Positions 36,559-45,356 of a DNA stretch of 64,000 bases are shown one piece after another (positions within the stretch are counted from its first letter, which is position 1; each line of letters starts with the position of its first letter). The position numbers were made by a program, and so were the translations under genes. The notes under the pieces were generated by a model. The model worked only from the letters and a program-made list of their open reading frames with translations. It had not been told where the DNA came from and ran no database searches. This DNA comes from Pedobacter steynii (lineage in GTDB: Bacteria > Bacteroidota > Bacteroidia > Sphingobacteriales > Sphingobacteriaceae). The DNA is taken from NCBI RefSeq assembly GCF_001721645.1, contig NZ_CP017141.1, forward strand, positions 4,960,001 to 5,024,000. Reading direction: 5' to 3'.

Positions 36559-37023
36559 ATGGAAAGAAAAGAACCTTTTTGCATCGCTTTAGGAGAAAAC
36601 CTTATCGTTGCAATTTTCAATGATGAACTTGCAGAATTGCAAGATTATGCCATGGATGCAGGAGATACATTGGGGTATATTATGGGGACGGATGCCTGGC
36701 TGGAGTTGCAAACAAAAGGAGCCAGATCCGCACTTGTGGCCAGAAGCTACGACAAAACTTATTTTACTTGTTTTGTAGGTGATGAAATCGTCGAAAAAAT
36801 AAAATACCTTGAGGAGAGTGGGATTCTTGTCCTTTCATCAAATGTAGAATTAAGACCGGAAGAACTCTTGAAAGACTTTAAAGAAGATTCGAGCCTTGAT
36901 GATATTAGTTACTGGATTGAAGACAGGAGCGAAAAGAAAGGTGTGGATATGGGAGGCCTTATATTTTGTTATTACTCAATAGCGGCAAGAAAAAGGCTTC
37001 ATGGAAACGATTATATCGATTGA
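36559..37023 (+). CDS. Hypothetical protein, possible orphan immunity protein
   Basis: This 154-residue cytoplasmic protein (MERKEPFCIALGENLIVAIF) is acidic, with alternating strands and helices (YFTCFVGDEIVEKIKYLEES). I do not recognise the domain. Its position beside a SUKH-like gene and other small isolated genes fits the makeup of immunity gene clusters, but that is context only. The 36293-36558 interval before it holds no gene. Confidence 0.55.
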   Translation: MERKEPFCIALGENLIVAIFNDELAELQDYAMDAGDTLGYIMGTDAWLELQTKGARSALVARSYDKTYFTCFVGDEIVEKIKYLEESGILVLSSNVELRPEELLKDFKEDSSLDDISYWIEDRSEKKGVDMGGLIFCYYSIAARKRLHGNDYID

Positions 37024-37126
37024 TAACTGGCTGACAGGTCTAAGTTCTATAATGTTTGATTTTGGCAAGATGTGATCAATTATCGTTTTTCTTACACTTA
37101 TATATCTAATTAAACTGTTTATAATA

Positions 37127-37134
37127 TAAATTTG
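37127..37134 (+). promoter_or_regulatory. -7 promoter element
   Basis: TAAATTTG fits TAnnTTTG and lies 40 bp before the ATG at 37175. No clear -33 element was seen. Confidence 0.4.
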
Positions 37135-37174
37135 TCCCGCTATGGCGATCCATAGTCGTATAAATAGATTTATT

Positions 37175-37549
37175 ATGGATAATAAACTAACAGAAAACAA
37201 CATCCTGGAACAGGAAAATAAACTTTACAACGCAATCAAAGATGGGAATATCACCGCTCTTGACCAGTTGCTGCATGATGACCTGTTGTTTATTCTTCCA
37301 AGCGGGGAAACCATAACCAAGGAGAATGATCTGGATACTTATCGCGATGGAGCATTAAAGGTGGACGAACTTCTACCGGAAATTGAAAACCTAAATATTA
37401 TCGATGATCTAGCGGTGATCACATTGACTATGAAATTGAAGGGAAAGTTTAATGACGTACCATTTGAAGGTAACTATCGTTATATCAGATTTTGGAAAAA
37501 ATTCGGTGATGGGATTAAAGTAGTAGGCGGAAGTGGAAGAGCAATTTGA
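37175..37549 (+). CDS. DUF4440/NTF2-like protein
   Basis: The frame opens at 37142; the ATG at 37175 (MDNKLTENNILEQENKLYNA) is preferred, giving 124 residues. The N-terminal helix, LHDDLLFILPSGETITKEND turn and C-terminal strands (VPFEGNYRYIRFWKKFGDGI) fit the DUF4440 subgroup of the NTF2-like fold. These are small cytoplasmic proteins of varied or unknown function. It is monocistronic by spacing. Confidence 0.75.
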   Translation: MDNKLTENNILEQENKLYNAIKDGNITALDQLLHDDLLFILPSGETITKENDLDTYRDGALKVDELLPEIENLNIIDDLAVITLTMKLKGKFNDVPFEGNYRYIRFWKKFGDGIKVVGGSGRAI

Positions 37550-37595
37550 CCAGAATAATGATAATTACAAAAACTGGAGCAGTTAATGAATTTCA

Positions 37596-37755
37596 CTAGG
37601 TATAGTGGCCATTAATTGCCGCGCCTATTGCATCTACCTGTTCCATATCACCGTCGAGTAGCTTCCAGCGGTGATCGGCATCTGCTCCGAGGACGGCAAG
37701 GGGATTGTTGTCGCGTATGACTTTGAAAGCGGGGTAGCCGTAATCTAAATCTGCA
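37596..37755 (-). pseudogene. Decayed paralog of the small protein at 34142
   Basis: The minus strand reads ADLDYGYPAFKVIRDNNPLA, VLGADADHRWKLLDGDMEQV and DAIGAAINGHYT before a TAG at 37596-37598. It matches the C-terminal 50 residues of the protein at 34142-34396. Upstream the frame hits a stop and no start is present. It is a 5'-truncated duplicate, cut off close to the promoter of the Crp-like gene on the other strand. Confidence 0.75.
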
Positions 37756-37770
37756 TTAACTAATCATTTG

Positions 37771-37778
37771 TATATTTG
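37771..37778 (+). promoter_or_regulatory. -7 promoter element of the Crp-like gene
   Basis: TATATTTG matches TAnnTTTG exactly and is followed by CACCA. A possible TTG start of the downstream frame (37776) lies inside this element, which argues for a start further downstream. Confidence 0.6.
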
Positions 37779-37871
37779 CACCACGTAAAAGCAAGGAAAT
37801 ATAATGAATGGAGTTTTGAAATAGGTTTGAAAGATAATCTTGGATATTCCAATTTGTGTTTTTATAACAGT

Positions 37872-38480
37872 ATGCAAAAGACAGATGCTTCCCCAGACAG
37901 ATTAATGGATAATTTTAAATCTTTTTTAAAAGAGCTTTCTCCTATTTCAACTGAAAGCTGGAATAGGTTTTCCAGATTGTTCAGTCCAAAAATTTTGAAA
38001 AAGGGTGATTATTATATCAAGGAGGGTCAGATAGCAAATGAGATTGGCTTTCTCCAAACAGGTGTCCTTAGAGTATTTTATAGAAATAATGAGGGTGTTG
38101 AATATAATAAACATTTTTTTCTACCCTATTGTTTTATTGGTGGATATGCCTCATTGATCTCCAAAAAATCAAGTCTGATCAATCAACAGGCACTTACCGA
38201 CTGTAATCTATTCGTGGCTAACTTTAAAGATATACAAGATCTCTATCACACATTTCCCGACATCGAGCGAATGGCAAGTGTGGTAGCAGAACAGCTTTTT
38301 ATACAAAAAGAAAAACGGGAAATAGAGCTCGTCCTATTGGATGCAGAAAAACGGTATCATATTTTCCAAAAGGACTTTCCATTATTAGAACAGCAAATTC
38401 CACAATATCATATTGCTTCCTATCTCGGTGTAAGTCCTACCCAGCTCAGCCGTATCAGAAGAAAAATTCTCAGCAAGTGA
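37872..38480 (+). CDS. Crp/Fnr-family regulator
   Basis: The frame is open from 37776, but a promoter element covers that position; ATG 37872 (202 residues) or ATG 37905 (191 residues) is the likely start. The cNMP-binding fold is clear (ILKKGDYYIKEGQIANEIGF, LQTGVLRVFYRNNEGVEYNK). The C-terminal HTH is IPQYHIASYLGVSPTQLSRI. It closely parallels the Crp-like regulator at 25012. The SDR gene starts 57 bp downstream on the same strand with its own promoter-like element, so the regulator may control that gene. Confidence 0.9.
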   Translation: MQKTDASPDRLMDNFKSFLKELSPISTESWNRFSRLFSPKILKKGDYYIKEGQIANEIGFLQTGVLRVFYRNNEGVEYNKHFFLPYCFIGGYASLISKKSSLINQQALTDCNLFVANFKDIQDLYHTFPDIERMASVVAEQLFIQKEKREIELVLLDAEKRYHIFQKDFPLLEQQIPQYHIASYLGVSPTQLSRIRRKILSK

Positions 38481-38520
38481 TTTCTTTACCTATGTAAATG
38501 GAATTCATCAGTCCCTTCTC

Positions 38521-38528
38521 CATATTTG
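38521..38528 (+). promoter_or_regulatory. -7-like element of the SDR gene
   Basis: CATATTTG (one mismatch to TAnnTTTG) is followed by CAC and the ATG only 9 bp later. The core ATATTTGCAC is shared with the promoter at 37771, hinting at a common site. Confidence 0.45.
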
Positions 38529-38537
38529 CACAATAAA

Positions 38538-39194
38538 ATGAGAATTACAAACAACACCATACTGATTACAGGCGGTTCTGATGGGATCGGTCTGGCTCTG
38601 GCAAAACGTTTCCTCTTATTGAAAAACAAAGTTATCATTACAGGAGAGGAATTTGGAAAACTTGAAGGGATAAAAAAAGATTTTCCTGAATTGATCGTAC
38701 TTGCAGGAGACCTGACCGAACAAAATTCAATAAATGAACTGGTCCTTTTTATTGAGCAGGAATATCCTGAAACAAATATATTGATTAACAGTGCTGCTGT
38801 TCAGTACAACTATGATGTAATGGACGAGCCAGACTTTCTTCGTAAAGCCGACCATGAAATTTCTTTAAACCTTATTGTACCATTAAAACTTACCGCATTA
38901 CTGTTGCCAACATTGCTAAAGAATAAAAACAGTGCGATTGTAAATGTCAGTAGTGATGAGTTTATAATACCACAGAAATCTGCTGCCGTTTATTGTGCTA
39001 CAAAAGCTGGAATTCGCAGTTTTACCAAGTCGCTCAAGTATCAGTTAGCAGATACACAGGTCAAAGTTTTTGAAATCATTCCCGCATTGATCAATACACC
39101 AATGACAGCAGAGCGTGGCAAGTCATTAATAGAACCTGACAATTTGGTTGATAAATTTATCACAGACTTTTACAATGACAGAAATGATCAGTGA
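38538..39194 (+). CDS. Short-chain dehydrogenase/reductase (DltE-like)
   Basis: The ATG at 38538 is preferred over a TTG at 38526, giving 218 residues. The Rossmann cofactor motif TGGSDGIG is at residues 11-18, the NSAAV (NNAG-type) motif at about 84-88, the catalytic Ser in NVSSD (about 136-140) and the catalytic pair Y152-x3-K156 in YCATK. These fit a classical SDR similar to DltE-type oxidoreductases. It follows the Crp-like regulator, and this regulator-SDR pairing is probably functional. The substrate is unknown. Confidence 0.92.
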   Translation: MRITNNTILITGGSDGIGLALAKRFLLLKNKVIITGEEFGKLEGIKKDFPELIVLAGDLTEQNSINELVLFIEQEYPETNILINSAAVQYNYDVMDEPDFLRKADHEISLNLIVPLKLTALLLPTLLKNKNSAIVNVSSDEFIIPQKSAAVYCATKAGIRSFTKSLKYQLADTQVKVFEIIPALINTPMTAERGKSLIEPDNLVDKFITDFYNDRNDQ

Positions 39195-39256
39195 AACGGT
39201 CAATAAGAATTCATTTGGGAGCAAAAGATGGGTAAGTTTCGGGAACTGTGTAAGCA

Positions 39257-39281
39257 GGTCCGGGCAGCAAAGACCCGGACC
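39257..39281. terminator. Hairpin between convergent genes
   Basis: GGTCCGGG pairs with CCCGGACC around a 9-nt loop. A second small stem, GACTCT-AGATA-AGAGTC, follows at 39288-39304. They lie between the SDR and the convergent lipoprotein gene. A long T-run is missing, so the terminator role is likely but not certain. Confidence 0.55.
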
Positions 39282-39319
39282 AAAATAGACTCTAGATAAG
39301 AGTCGACTATGTTAATGTT

Positions 39320-40078
39320 CTATCTGGGAAAGATTGCCACCAGATCAGTTTGAGGATCCGGCACTGGTTTGTTTGACGCCGCATCATACCTTATACCTAC
39401 ATGCCAACTTTGTACACCGCCTCCCTGATACCCGTATTTATTCGGCAATATAAGTGCAGACATGTAGCTACTGTTTACGTCATTGTTCATGATGTACTCT
39501 TTTTTTCCGGCTTTCAGCAATAAAACGTACATTTCCCCTTCCAATGGCGGCACTTTGATGAATTCTGTCCACTCACCCGGTTTGACATTTCTAGCCAGAT
39601 ATTCTACGGCGTTGACATCGGAGCCGTCGCCATACACAATATCCACAGGCATATTTGCTGGGAAATCAAAATAAAATGCAATCTGTTCCGTATTTGGAAT
39701 TGCTTCAGGATATTGATATTTCTCTGTCAGTTTTTGCCCATCATAAAAGAAAGAAATAGATTGAGTATTTGCATTACTGCGCTCGATAGTATGAGTATAG
39801 AGCACTTCCCCGGTACGCTTTTTTTTGAGTTCCATTTTTACAGGAGCTTCACCTTGAAAAGCAATATTGCCTTCAAACCTAACCTGACCGTAAAATTCCC
39901 TCATTTTGACACCGTCAAAATACTGTTCCAATGTATCTTTCATCACGAAACCTTTAAATGCAACGGGGCTCAACTTTTCAATTGGAAGGACGGCCAACTC
40001 ACCATTCTTTTCACAAGACTGAGTAACCATGGCCAGCATCAGCATGACCACTATTATAATATGATATCTTTGTTTCAT
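39320..40078 (-). CDS. Hypothetical lipoprotein of the second TonB-receptor locus
   Basis: This 252-residue protein has a lipobox MVTQSC (signal MKQRYHIIIVVMLMLAMVTQ). The mature part is beta-rich, with AVAFKGFVMKDTLEQYFDGV and a C-terminal region ending PDPQTDLVAIFPR. It starts 25 bp after the stop of the TonB receptor on the same strand, so it is co-transcribed and probably surface-exposed as a binding partner of the receptor. It does not look like SusD. The domain family is not recognised. Confidence 0.75.
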   Translation of the reverse strand: MKQRYHIIIVVMLMLAMVTQSCEKNGELAVLPIEKLSPVAFKGFVMKDTLEQYFDGVKMREFYGQVRFEGNIAFQGEAPVKMELKKKRTGEVLYTHTIERSNANTQSISFFYDGQKLTEKYQYPEAIPNTEQIAFYFDFPANMPVDIVYGDGSDVNAVEYLARNVKPGEWTEFIKVPPLEGEMYVLLLKAGKKEYIMNNDVNSSYMSALILPNKYGYQGGGVQSWHVGIRYDAASNKPVPDPQTDLVAIFPR

Positions 40079-40102
40079 GTTTTATTTTTTATTAATCAGG
40101 AA

Positions 40103-43100
40103 TTAGAAATTGTAGGAAAGCGAGAGACTAAAGCTACGTCCTACATATCTGGTAAAAGTTTGTCGGTCTCCGACCTGCTGAGAGAAGCCTTTACTGTTGT
40201 CCGCATAGCCTTCTTCGAATTTATTTGTAAAGCCCCACTTATATTTAAATACATCGTTCCACTCCGAATTGGCTGGGGGGTTCGCGTTTTTAATTTCGTA
40301 TGTAGAAGCATCATTGATGTAAAAACGGTATGGTCTGTCCGTCAGGTTACTCATGTTTAGCTTAAATTGCGCTTTGTTTCGGTAAAAACGGTAACCAACC
40401 TGTGCATCGATCTGACTTCTCGGTCTTTCATATTCGACGAGGTTGGGGTCATTTCCGGTGATAAAAGTCTTATATCCCATGTAATTGTACACCAGGTTTA
40501 GGCTTAAATGTTTGCCTGTGTAGTTTATTCCGCCATTGACTACCGTTGGGACCTGACCATATAGCGGGCGTTTATATTTCATATACTCAAAATAGGAGCG
40601 TTGTTCTCCTTTCTCATCAACTTCGTATCTGGTGACTCTTGACTGCACCTCCGACTTCAATAAGGTAAGATTTCCGCTCAGTGTAATTTTCTTAAGCAGG
40701 GCGACGGATGGGGCAATGAAGCCAAGAGATTTGCGGACTTCGAGCTCAATACCACGAATCTTGCCCCAGTCGGAATTGTTGGTGTAAACATAAAGGTTAT
40801 CTGTACCGGAGACATCATTGACTGCATAGAATTCCGCAGGCTTGTCAAAGTATTTATAAAAGCCGCCAATTGAAATGACGTCACCTGCACTGGGAAACCA
40901 TTCTAGTTTGACATCATAATTGTCAATAATAGAAGATTCCAATCCCATGTTGACCTGCATCCTTCCGAAGTTTGTATTGTATCTGGAGAACCTGGAATTA
41001 TCCATCAATGATGGCCTCACAGCTGTCTTGGCATAGGAAACACGCAGGTTGAGGTTATTTACTGGTGTATAAGTAAGGTGGGCTGAAGGCATAAACTTCC
41101 ACCTTACACTGTCTCTAAGCGTCACTTCCGGCGTCCACTGCATATTGCTGCTGTTCTGCAGACTGTCATACCTGAAGTATTCGTAACGGCCACCCCAAAC
41201 CAACCTTAGGTTTTTAGCAATCCTGTTGTCAAACATTGCATATACCGCCTTGTTGACATCCTTACCTTCGTATCTGCTTAAGTGATAAGAATAGGGCATG
41301 TACAGGACATCTGTCATAGGGTTTTCCATCCCCATACGATCACCGAATTGTTGTACCGGCATATAACCGTATGGATTGTCCGTTGCCACAAAGCTAACTA
41401 TCGGCAGCATATTCCATTCATAGGTCGCATGCCTGTCCAAATAGAAAACCCCGGTTTTAAATATTTGCTTTTGTTTTCCAATGGCGAAGTTTACAGATGC
41501 GTTAAGGGCTGCGGTTTGATTGCGCTCCTTGTAAACGAACTTGTCACGTTCCAGCATTCCGCCACCACCCGATGTGCTGCCCTGACCTGGCAGGTATTTA
41601 TAGATTAGCTTATTGGCCATCTCTTCCGGAGCGAGTCCTGCTTTGATCGCATCAATTTCCCGGGCATCTATCGACACTCTGGCGGCATTCCATTCCAGCT
41701 TTATGATTCCCAACAAATGCTCCCCGCTGATCTTATTTTGCAAAAGATCAGTAAAAACAGGGCGGTCATCTTCCATAATCCCAGGATGCTTTTGAAGGTC
41801 ATCGTCTTTGGGGTTGCCATATCTCCAGCCGCTGATCCGCTCAAGTTGCTCGTTGAACACGCGCGAATAAAAATTATTTAAGGTAATCTGATGTTTCTCA
41901 CCGCGGTAACCTCCATTCAGTAATGCGCCCAGTGTTGTGTTGAAATTGTACAAATTCCCCTTATTGATATTGTCAGGGTCATCCGGAGTCGCATTGATTT
42001 CCCAGCCCCCACGCCTGATATTGGGAATGTCATCTATACTTTGGGTATTGCGGTAACTCAAGGAACCAACGAAACCAATCTTTTGTGATTGCTGTTTTGA
42101 TAGGCTGTAGCTCCGTCCGATGCTCAGCTGATAATTCTGGGAGGGCATGCCGCGAAAAATTCTGCTACCCAGACGCTCAGTTCCTCCAATTCTTTTGTTC
42201 TGCTCCGCTATCTCGGCAGCTGTGGTGTTTCCCGGATTGTTATTCCTTGGGTTAAAACTCGAAACTTCTTTCAGCCCAGCAGGAAAGTAATTTCTGCTTC
42301 CGTCATCAAAGCCGAGATGATCATATTTTCCACGCTTATAGCCGTAAAAATCTTCCCCTACGGTTCGTGTATTAAATGAAGTTCCGGCACTGAAAGAAAG
42401 AAAATTTTCTGTCGGAATGGAAATGGTATGGACCTGGATCAATCCGCCACCGAAACCGGCGGTCATGTCGGGTGTGGCTGATTTGTTGACGACGATGCTT
42501 TCCACCAGATTACTCGGAATGAGCGTAAAGTCGAAATTCCGGCTTTGCACATCTGTACTGGGCAGCATGATGCCATCTAATTGTGCTACGTTATATCTTT
42601 CTGCAGCACCACGTACTACTACGTTTCGGTTATCTGTAGTGCTTAGGCCCGTGATTCTTTTTAAGGATTCACCGATGTGCTTATCCGGTGTAGCGCTGAT
42701 TTGCTCTGCGGAGATCCCGTCAGTTACGGAGGCTGCATTCTTTTGTCTGGCATATAGACCTTCTACAGAAGCTTTCTTGTAAGAACTGGTGATGACCACG
42801 GCATTCAGGCGCTGAGCATTTTCTTCGAGTACGATATTCAAAGGCGTATTTTGACCGGATAACACCTTTACATCTGAGATCCGGGTGGTGTGAAAGCCGA
42901 TGTAGCTTGCCTCTATGGTATAGGTACCTGGGGGCAAGGAAATCTGATAACTACCATCTACAGCATTGGCTACCGTTTGGTTGAGTTCCAGGATTTTGAT
43001 AGACGCACCAGGAAGTGGTCCTCCCTTATTGTCGAGTATTTTTCCTGATAGACGGCCAGCCTGAACAGGTTTAGACGTAGGTTTTGCCCTACCGATCACC

Positions 43101-43426
43101 ACATTGTTATTGATGACTTCATAATCATATACTGTTAATTTTAGTAGTTTATTTAGTACTACAGGAAGGGATGTTTCACGATAAGACTGTGCGGGTACCG
43201 ATACCCTTAGGAGTAAATTTTTGTCATACGAAAAAGCAATGCCTGTACTTTTTTCAATTCTGGCTAGTACAGCTGCCAGGTTTTCGTTTTTAATACTTAT
43301 GGTAACTTTAATTTCATTCAGTTTCTGGCCGCTGCTTTCGCTGGCCCAGATTAAGCTGCTGAAACCAATAAATAGTCCTAATACAACGGTCGTGACTCTC
43401 ATAATCGCCGTGACGTTTTTTTTCAT
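40103..43426 (-). CDS. TonB-dependent receptor with STN signalling domain
   Basis: The frame opens at 43495, but the ATG at 43426 (MKKNVTAIMRVTTVVLGLFI) starts the signal peptide and gives 1107 residues. Domains in order are STN (about 40-90, VTISIKNENLAAVLARIEKS), CarboxypepD_reg-like (about 120-205, AGRLSGKILDNKGGPLPGAS), plug (QISATPDKHIGESLKRITGL, VVRGAAERYNVAQLDGIMLP) and a barrel ending SFSLSLSYNF. It lacks the SusC DASATALYGSRGANG signature, so it is a non-SusC receptor of the siderophore/peptide type. FecR and ECF sigma genes lie directly upstream, forming a trans-envelope signalling unit. Confidence 0.94.
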   Translation of the reverse strand: MKKNVTAIMRVTTVVLGLFIGFSSLIWASESSGQKLNEIKVTISIKNENLAAVLARIEKSTGIAFSYDKNLLLRVSVPAQSYRETSLPVVLNKLLKLTVYDYEVINNNVVIGRAKPTSKPVQAGRLSGKILDNKGGPLPGASIKILELNQTVANAVDGSYQISLPPGTYTIEASYIGFHTTRISDVKVLSGQNTPLNIVLEENAQRLNAVVITSSYKKASVEGLYARQKNAASVTDGISAEQISATPDKHIGESLKRITGLSTTDNRNVVVRGAAERYNVAQLDGIMLPSTDVQSRNFDFTLIPSNLVESIVVNKSATPDMTAGFGGGLIQVHTISIPTENFLSFSAGTSFNTRTVGEDFYGYKRGKYDHLGFDDGSRNYFPAGLKEVSSFNPRNNNPGNTTAAEIAEQNKRIGGTERLGSRIFRGMPSQNYQLSIGRSYSLSKQQSQKIGFVGSLSYRNTQSIDDIPNIRRGGWEINATPDDPDNINKGNLYNFNTTLGALLNGGYRGEKHQITLNNFYSRVFNEQLERISGWRYGNPKDDDLQKHPGIMEDDRPVFTDLLQNKISGEHLLGIIKLEWNAARVSIDAREIDAIKAGLAPEEMANKLIYKYLPGQGSTSGGGGMLERDKFVYKERNQTAALNASVNFAIGKQKQIFKTGVFYLDRHATYEWNMLPIVSFVATDNPYGYMPVQQFGDRMGMENPMTDVLYMPYSYHLSRYEGKDVNKAVYAMFDNRIAKNLRLVWGGRYEYFRYDSLQNSSNMQWTPEVTLRDSVRWKFMPSAHLTYTPVNNLNLRVSYAKTAVRPSLMDNSRFSRYNTNFGRMQVNMGLESSIIDNYDVKLEWFPSAGDVISIGGFYKYFDKPAEFYAVNDVSGTDNLYVYTNNSDWGKIRGIELEVRKSLGFIAPSVALLKKITLSGNLTLLKSEVQSRVTRYEVDEKGEQRSYFEYMKYKRPLYGQVPTVVNGGINYTGKHLSLNLVYNYMGYKTFITGNDPNLVEYERPRSQIDAQVGYRFYRNKAQFKLNMSNLTDRPYRFYINDASTYEIKNANPPANSEWNDVFKYKWGFTNKFEEGYADNSKGFSQQVGDRQTFTRYVGRSFSLSLSYNF

Positions 43427-43605
43427 GTTTTTTTTGTTGTTCAAAAGATAGGGGAGGTAATGCGAATTAATCCCGACTTGATATTGCCAGTTCACATAGG
43501 TTTCCTATTTTTGATTGTTGTTAAACGGTTATGCCTTTTAATTACACAGCGGGACTAACGAACTTTCGACGGGGAGTTAGCCGCTGTTTCTTTTTTAATA
43601 CTTAT

Positions 43606-44538
43606 CTACTCATAAAGTGTGATGATATGGTCCCTTATGCGGTATTTCGCATCCGTCATTTTGCTGATTGCTTTCATAACTTCTGTAATTTGATTATTTG
43701 TTTGGAATGTGGTTTTATAACTTGCTGTGGCCAGTCTTTCACTTTTGGTCTCCAAGGTAAGTCCCCAGGTATTTTTGATCACTAAAGCCAGTTCCCGAAA
43801 GGAAGCACCGTCCAATCTGATTGATCCATTTTGCCATGAGTGGGCCATCTGGGCGTTGAACTCCTTCACCTGATAGGCTCCGCTAGCGACCTGGAAAGTG
43901 ATCTGCTGATTGGGTAGCAAAGCAGCAAGTGTCTTACCGGAGGCGGAGATGCCAACTTTACCAGTTGCCACATTCACCACAACCTGATCCATAGCCGAAT
44001 AAGCGCGTATATTGAAGGATGTGCCTAGTACGGTCGTTTGTAGTTTCCGGGTGGTCACCACAAATGGCTTGTCCGGATTATGGGCAACTTTGAAAAAAGC
44101 CTCGCCGTTCAAATAGATTTCTCGTTTTGTTCCGGTAAAATGGCGTGGATATTTCAGTTCCGAGCCGGAATTCAGCAGGATTTCTGAGCCGTCTGACAAG
44201 ATCACCTTGAGCATCTTGCCCGTTGCCACTTTGCTAATGCTCCATGTCAAATCATTTTTGGTCTGATGTGCATTTCTATTTACCAGGTACTGATAAAGCG
44301 GAACGCTGCAGATAAAAAATGTCAGTACCGCAGCTATTTTTATCCAGTTGGCTGGCTGAAGTAAAAATATACCTGGGCTTTGGCTGGTTTCTGGTATATT
44401 GGAGATGATCCTGCTGAGCAGCCTGAGCCGAACTTTTTCCTCATGTTCTTTGTCCGTAAAAACTTTCAGCTCTTCGTCTGGAAGGTCAAAAGCTGCGTAC
44501 CAGTAGTCTATTGATTTTTTCTTTTCCTGCTCATCCAT
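43606..44538 (-). CDS. FecR-family anti-sigma factor
   Basis: This 310-residue protein has an N-terminal sigma-binding segment (1-65), one membrane helix (about 66-86, IKIAAVLTFFICSVPLYQYL) and a periplasmic FecR domain (VILSDGSEILLNSGSELKYP, YLNGEAFFKVAHNPDKPFVV, TVLGTSFNI). The C-terminal DUF4974-like end is TNNQITEVMKAISKMTDAKY. It lies between the ECF sigma gene and the STN receptor and should relay receptor occupancy to the sigma factor. Confidence 0.95.
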   Translation of the reverse strand: MDEQEKKKSIDYWYAAFDLPDEELKVFTDKEHEEKVRLRLLSRIISNIPETSQSPGIFLLQPANWIKIAAVLTFFICSVPLYQYLVNRNAHQTKNDLTWSISKVATGKMLKVILSDGSEILLNSGSELKYPRHFTGTKREIYLNGEAFFKVAHNPDKPFVVTTRKLQTTVLGTSFNIRAYSAMDQVVVNVATGKVGISASGKTLAALLPNQQITFQVASGAYQVKEFNAQMAHSWQNGSIRLDGASFRELALVIKNTWGLTLETKSERLATASYKTTFQTNNQITEVMKAISKMTDAKYRIRDHIITLYE

Positions 44539-44621
44539 ATGTTGTCCTTTGGATATATAACCGTACAGCAGGCCCAGTTGTCCCAGATCAAAATAAAACT
44601 TAATATAACTGGTGTTTTTTG

Positions 44622-45203
44622 TTAACGATCGCTTAACAATAGGGTCGCCAAAGTGATGATGATCGTTACAGAGGCAAGTTCGGGCTCCCCGGTACTGTAA
44701 GTTCGGACAGTAAGTCTGATCCGGTTTAAGGCAGTGCTCAGTTGGTTTCTTACCGTTTTACCGGAGATGTTTAAACGGCTGGCTATTTCTTCATTGGTCA
44801 GCATTTCTTCCCTGCTAAGCAGGAAAATCTCTTTCATTCTTTCAGGCAGTTTATTGATTTCCTGCATGACAACGGATTCCAGTTCTCGGGTCATCAAACG
44901 GTGGTCACTGGAAAGGGAATCGGCTTCGGTTCTTGAAGTTTCCTGACTTTCAAAATTCATTTTCAAAAGCTCTTTTCTGAAAAAATCTATGATCCGGCTT
45001 TTTAGGCGGGTATGAAGTAATGCGCGGACAGCATTTTCGTTTTCCAGGTCGTATTGCCCTTCCAGCAAGGATAGAAACAGATCCTGCAGGATATCCTCTA
45101 CCTGCGCCTCGTCCCCTAAACGGCGGAAGGCAACGAGGTAGAGTTCTTTCCAGAATTTATTGTACACGTTGGTAATGTATTGTTTCTTTGCCTGCTGTTT
45201 CAA
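44622..45203 (-). CDS. ECF-family RNA polymerase sigma factor
   Basis: This 193-residue protein has sigma region 2 (about 10-75, DEAQVEDILQDLFLSLLEGQ) and region 4 (about 120-175, LPERMKEIFLLSREEMLTNE, ASRLNISGKTVRNQLSTALN). The last 20 residues (ELASVTIIITLATLLLS) form a hydrophobic tail, which is unusual for a soluble sigma factor and common in this Bacteroidota subgroup. A promoter-like TAGATTTG lies 23 bp upstream. It heads the FecR-receptor-lipoprotein operon. Confidence 0.94.
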   Translation of the reverse strand: MKQQAKKQYITNVYNKFWKELYLVAFRRLGDEAQVEDILQDLFLSLLEGQYDLENENAVRALLHTRLKSRIIDFFRKELLKMNFESQETSRTEADSLSSDHRLMTRELESVVMQEINKLPERMKEIFLLSREEMLTNEEIASRLNISGKTVRNQLSTALNRIRLTVRTYSTGEPELASVTIIITLATLLLSDR

Positions 45204-45225
45204 TTTGAGTTCCCCGAATGCAGCG

Positions 45226-45233
45226 CAAATCTA
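45226..45233 (-). promoter_or_regulatory. -7 promoter element of the second ECF locus
   Basis: On the minus strand TAGATTTG matches TAnnTTTG, with a TTG 16 bp further upstream as a candidate -33 element. The start codon is 23 bp downstream. Confidence 0.6.
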
Positions 45234-45356
45234 GTAAGTACACTATTAACAATAGGTTAAGAAATTGATTTGCTTTACAATAGTGACCTGTAAGCGTTAC
45301 TATATTTTTGTATCGATGTAAATCTGGCCGCAGGATGAGTTAAATTGTTCTTTGCG

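Noticed and set aside
39713-40360. 215-codon plus-strand ORF
   Set aside because: It is antisense to the lipoprotein and the end of the TonB receptor, both well supported.
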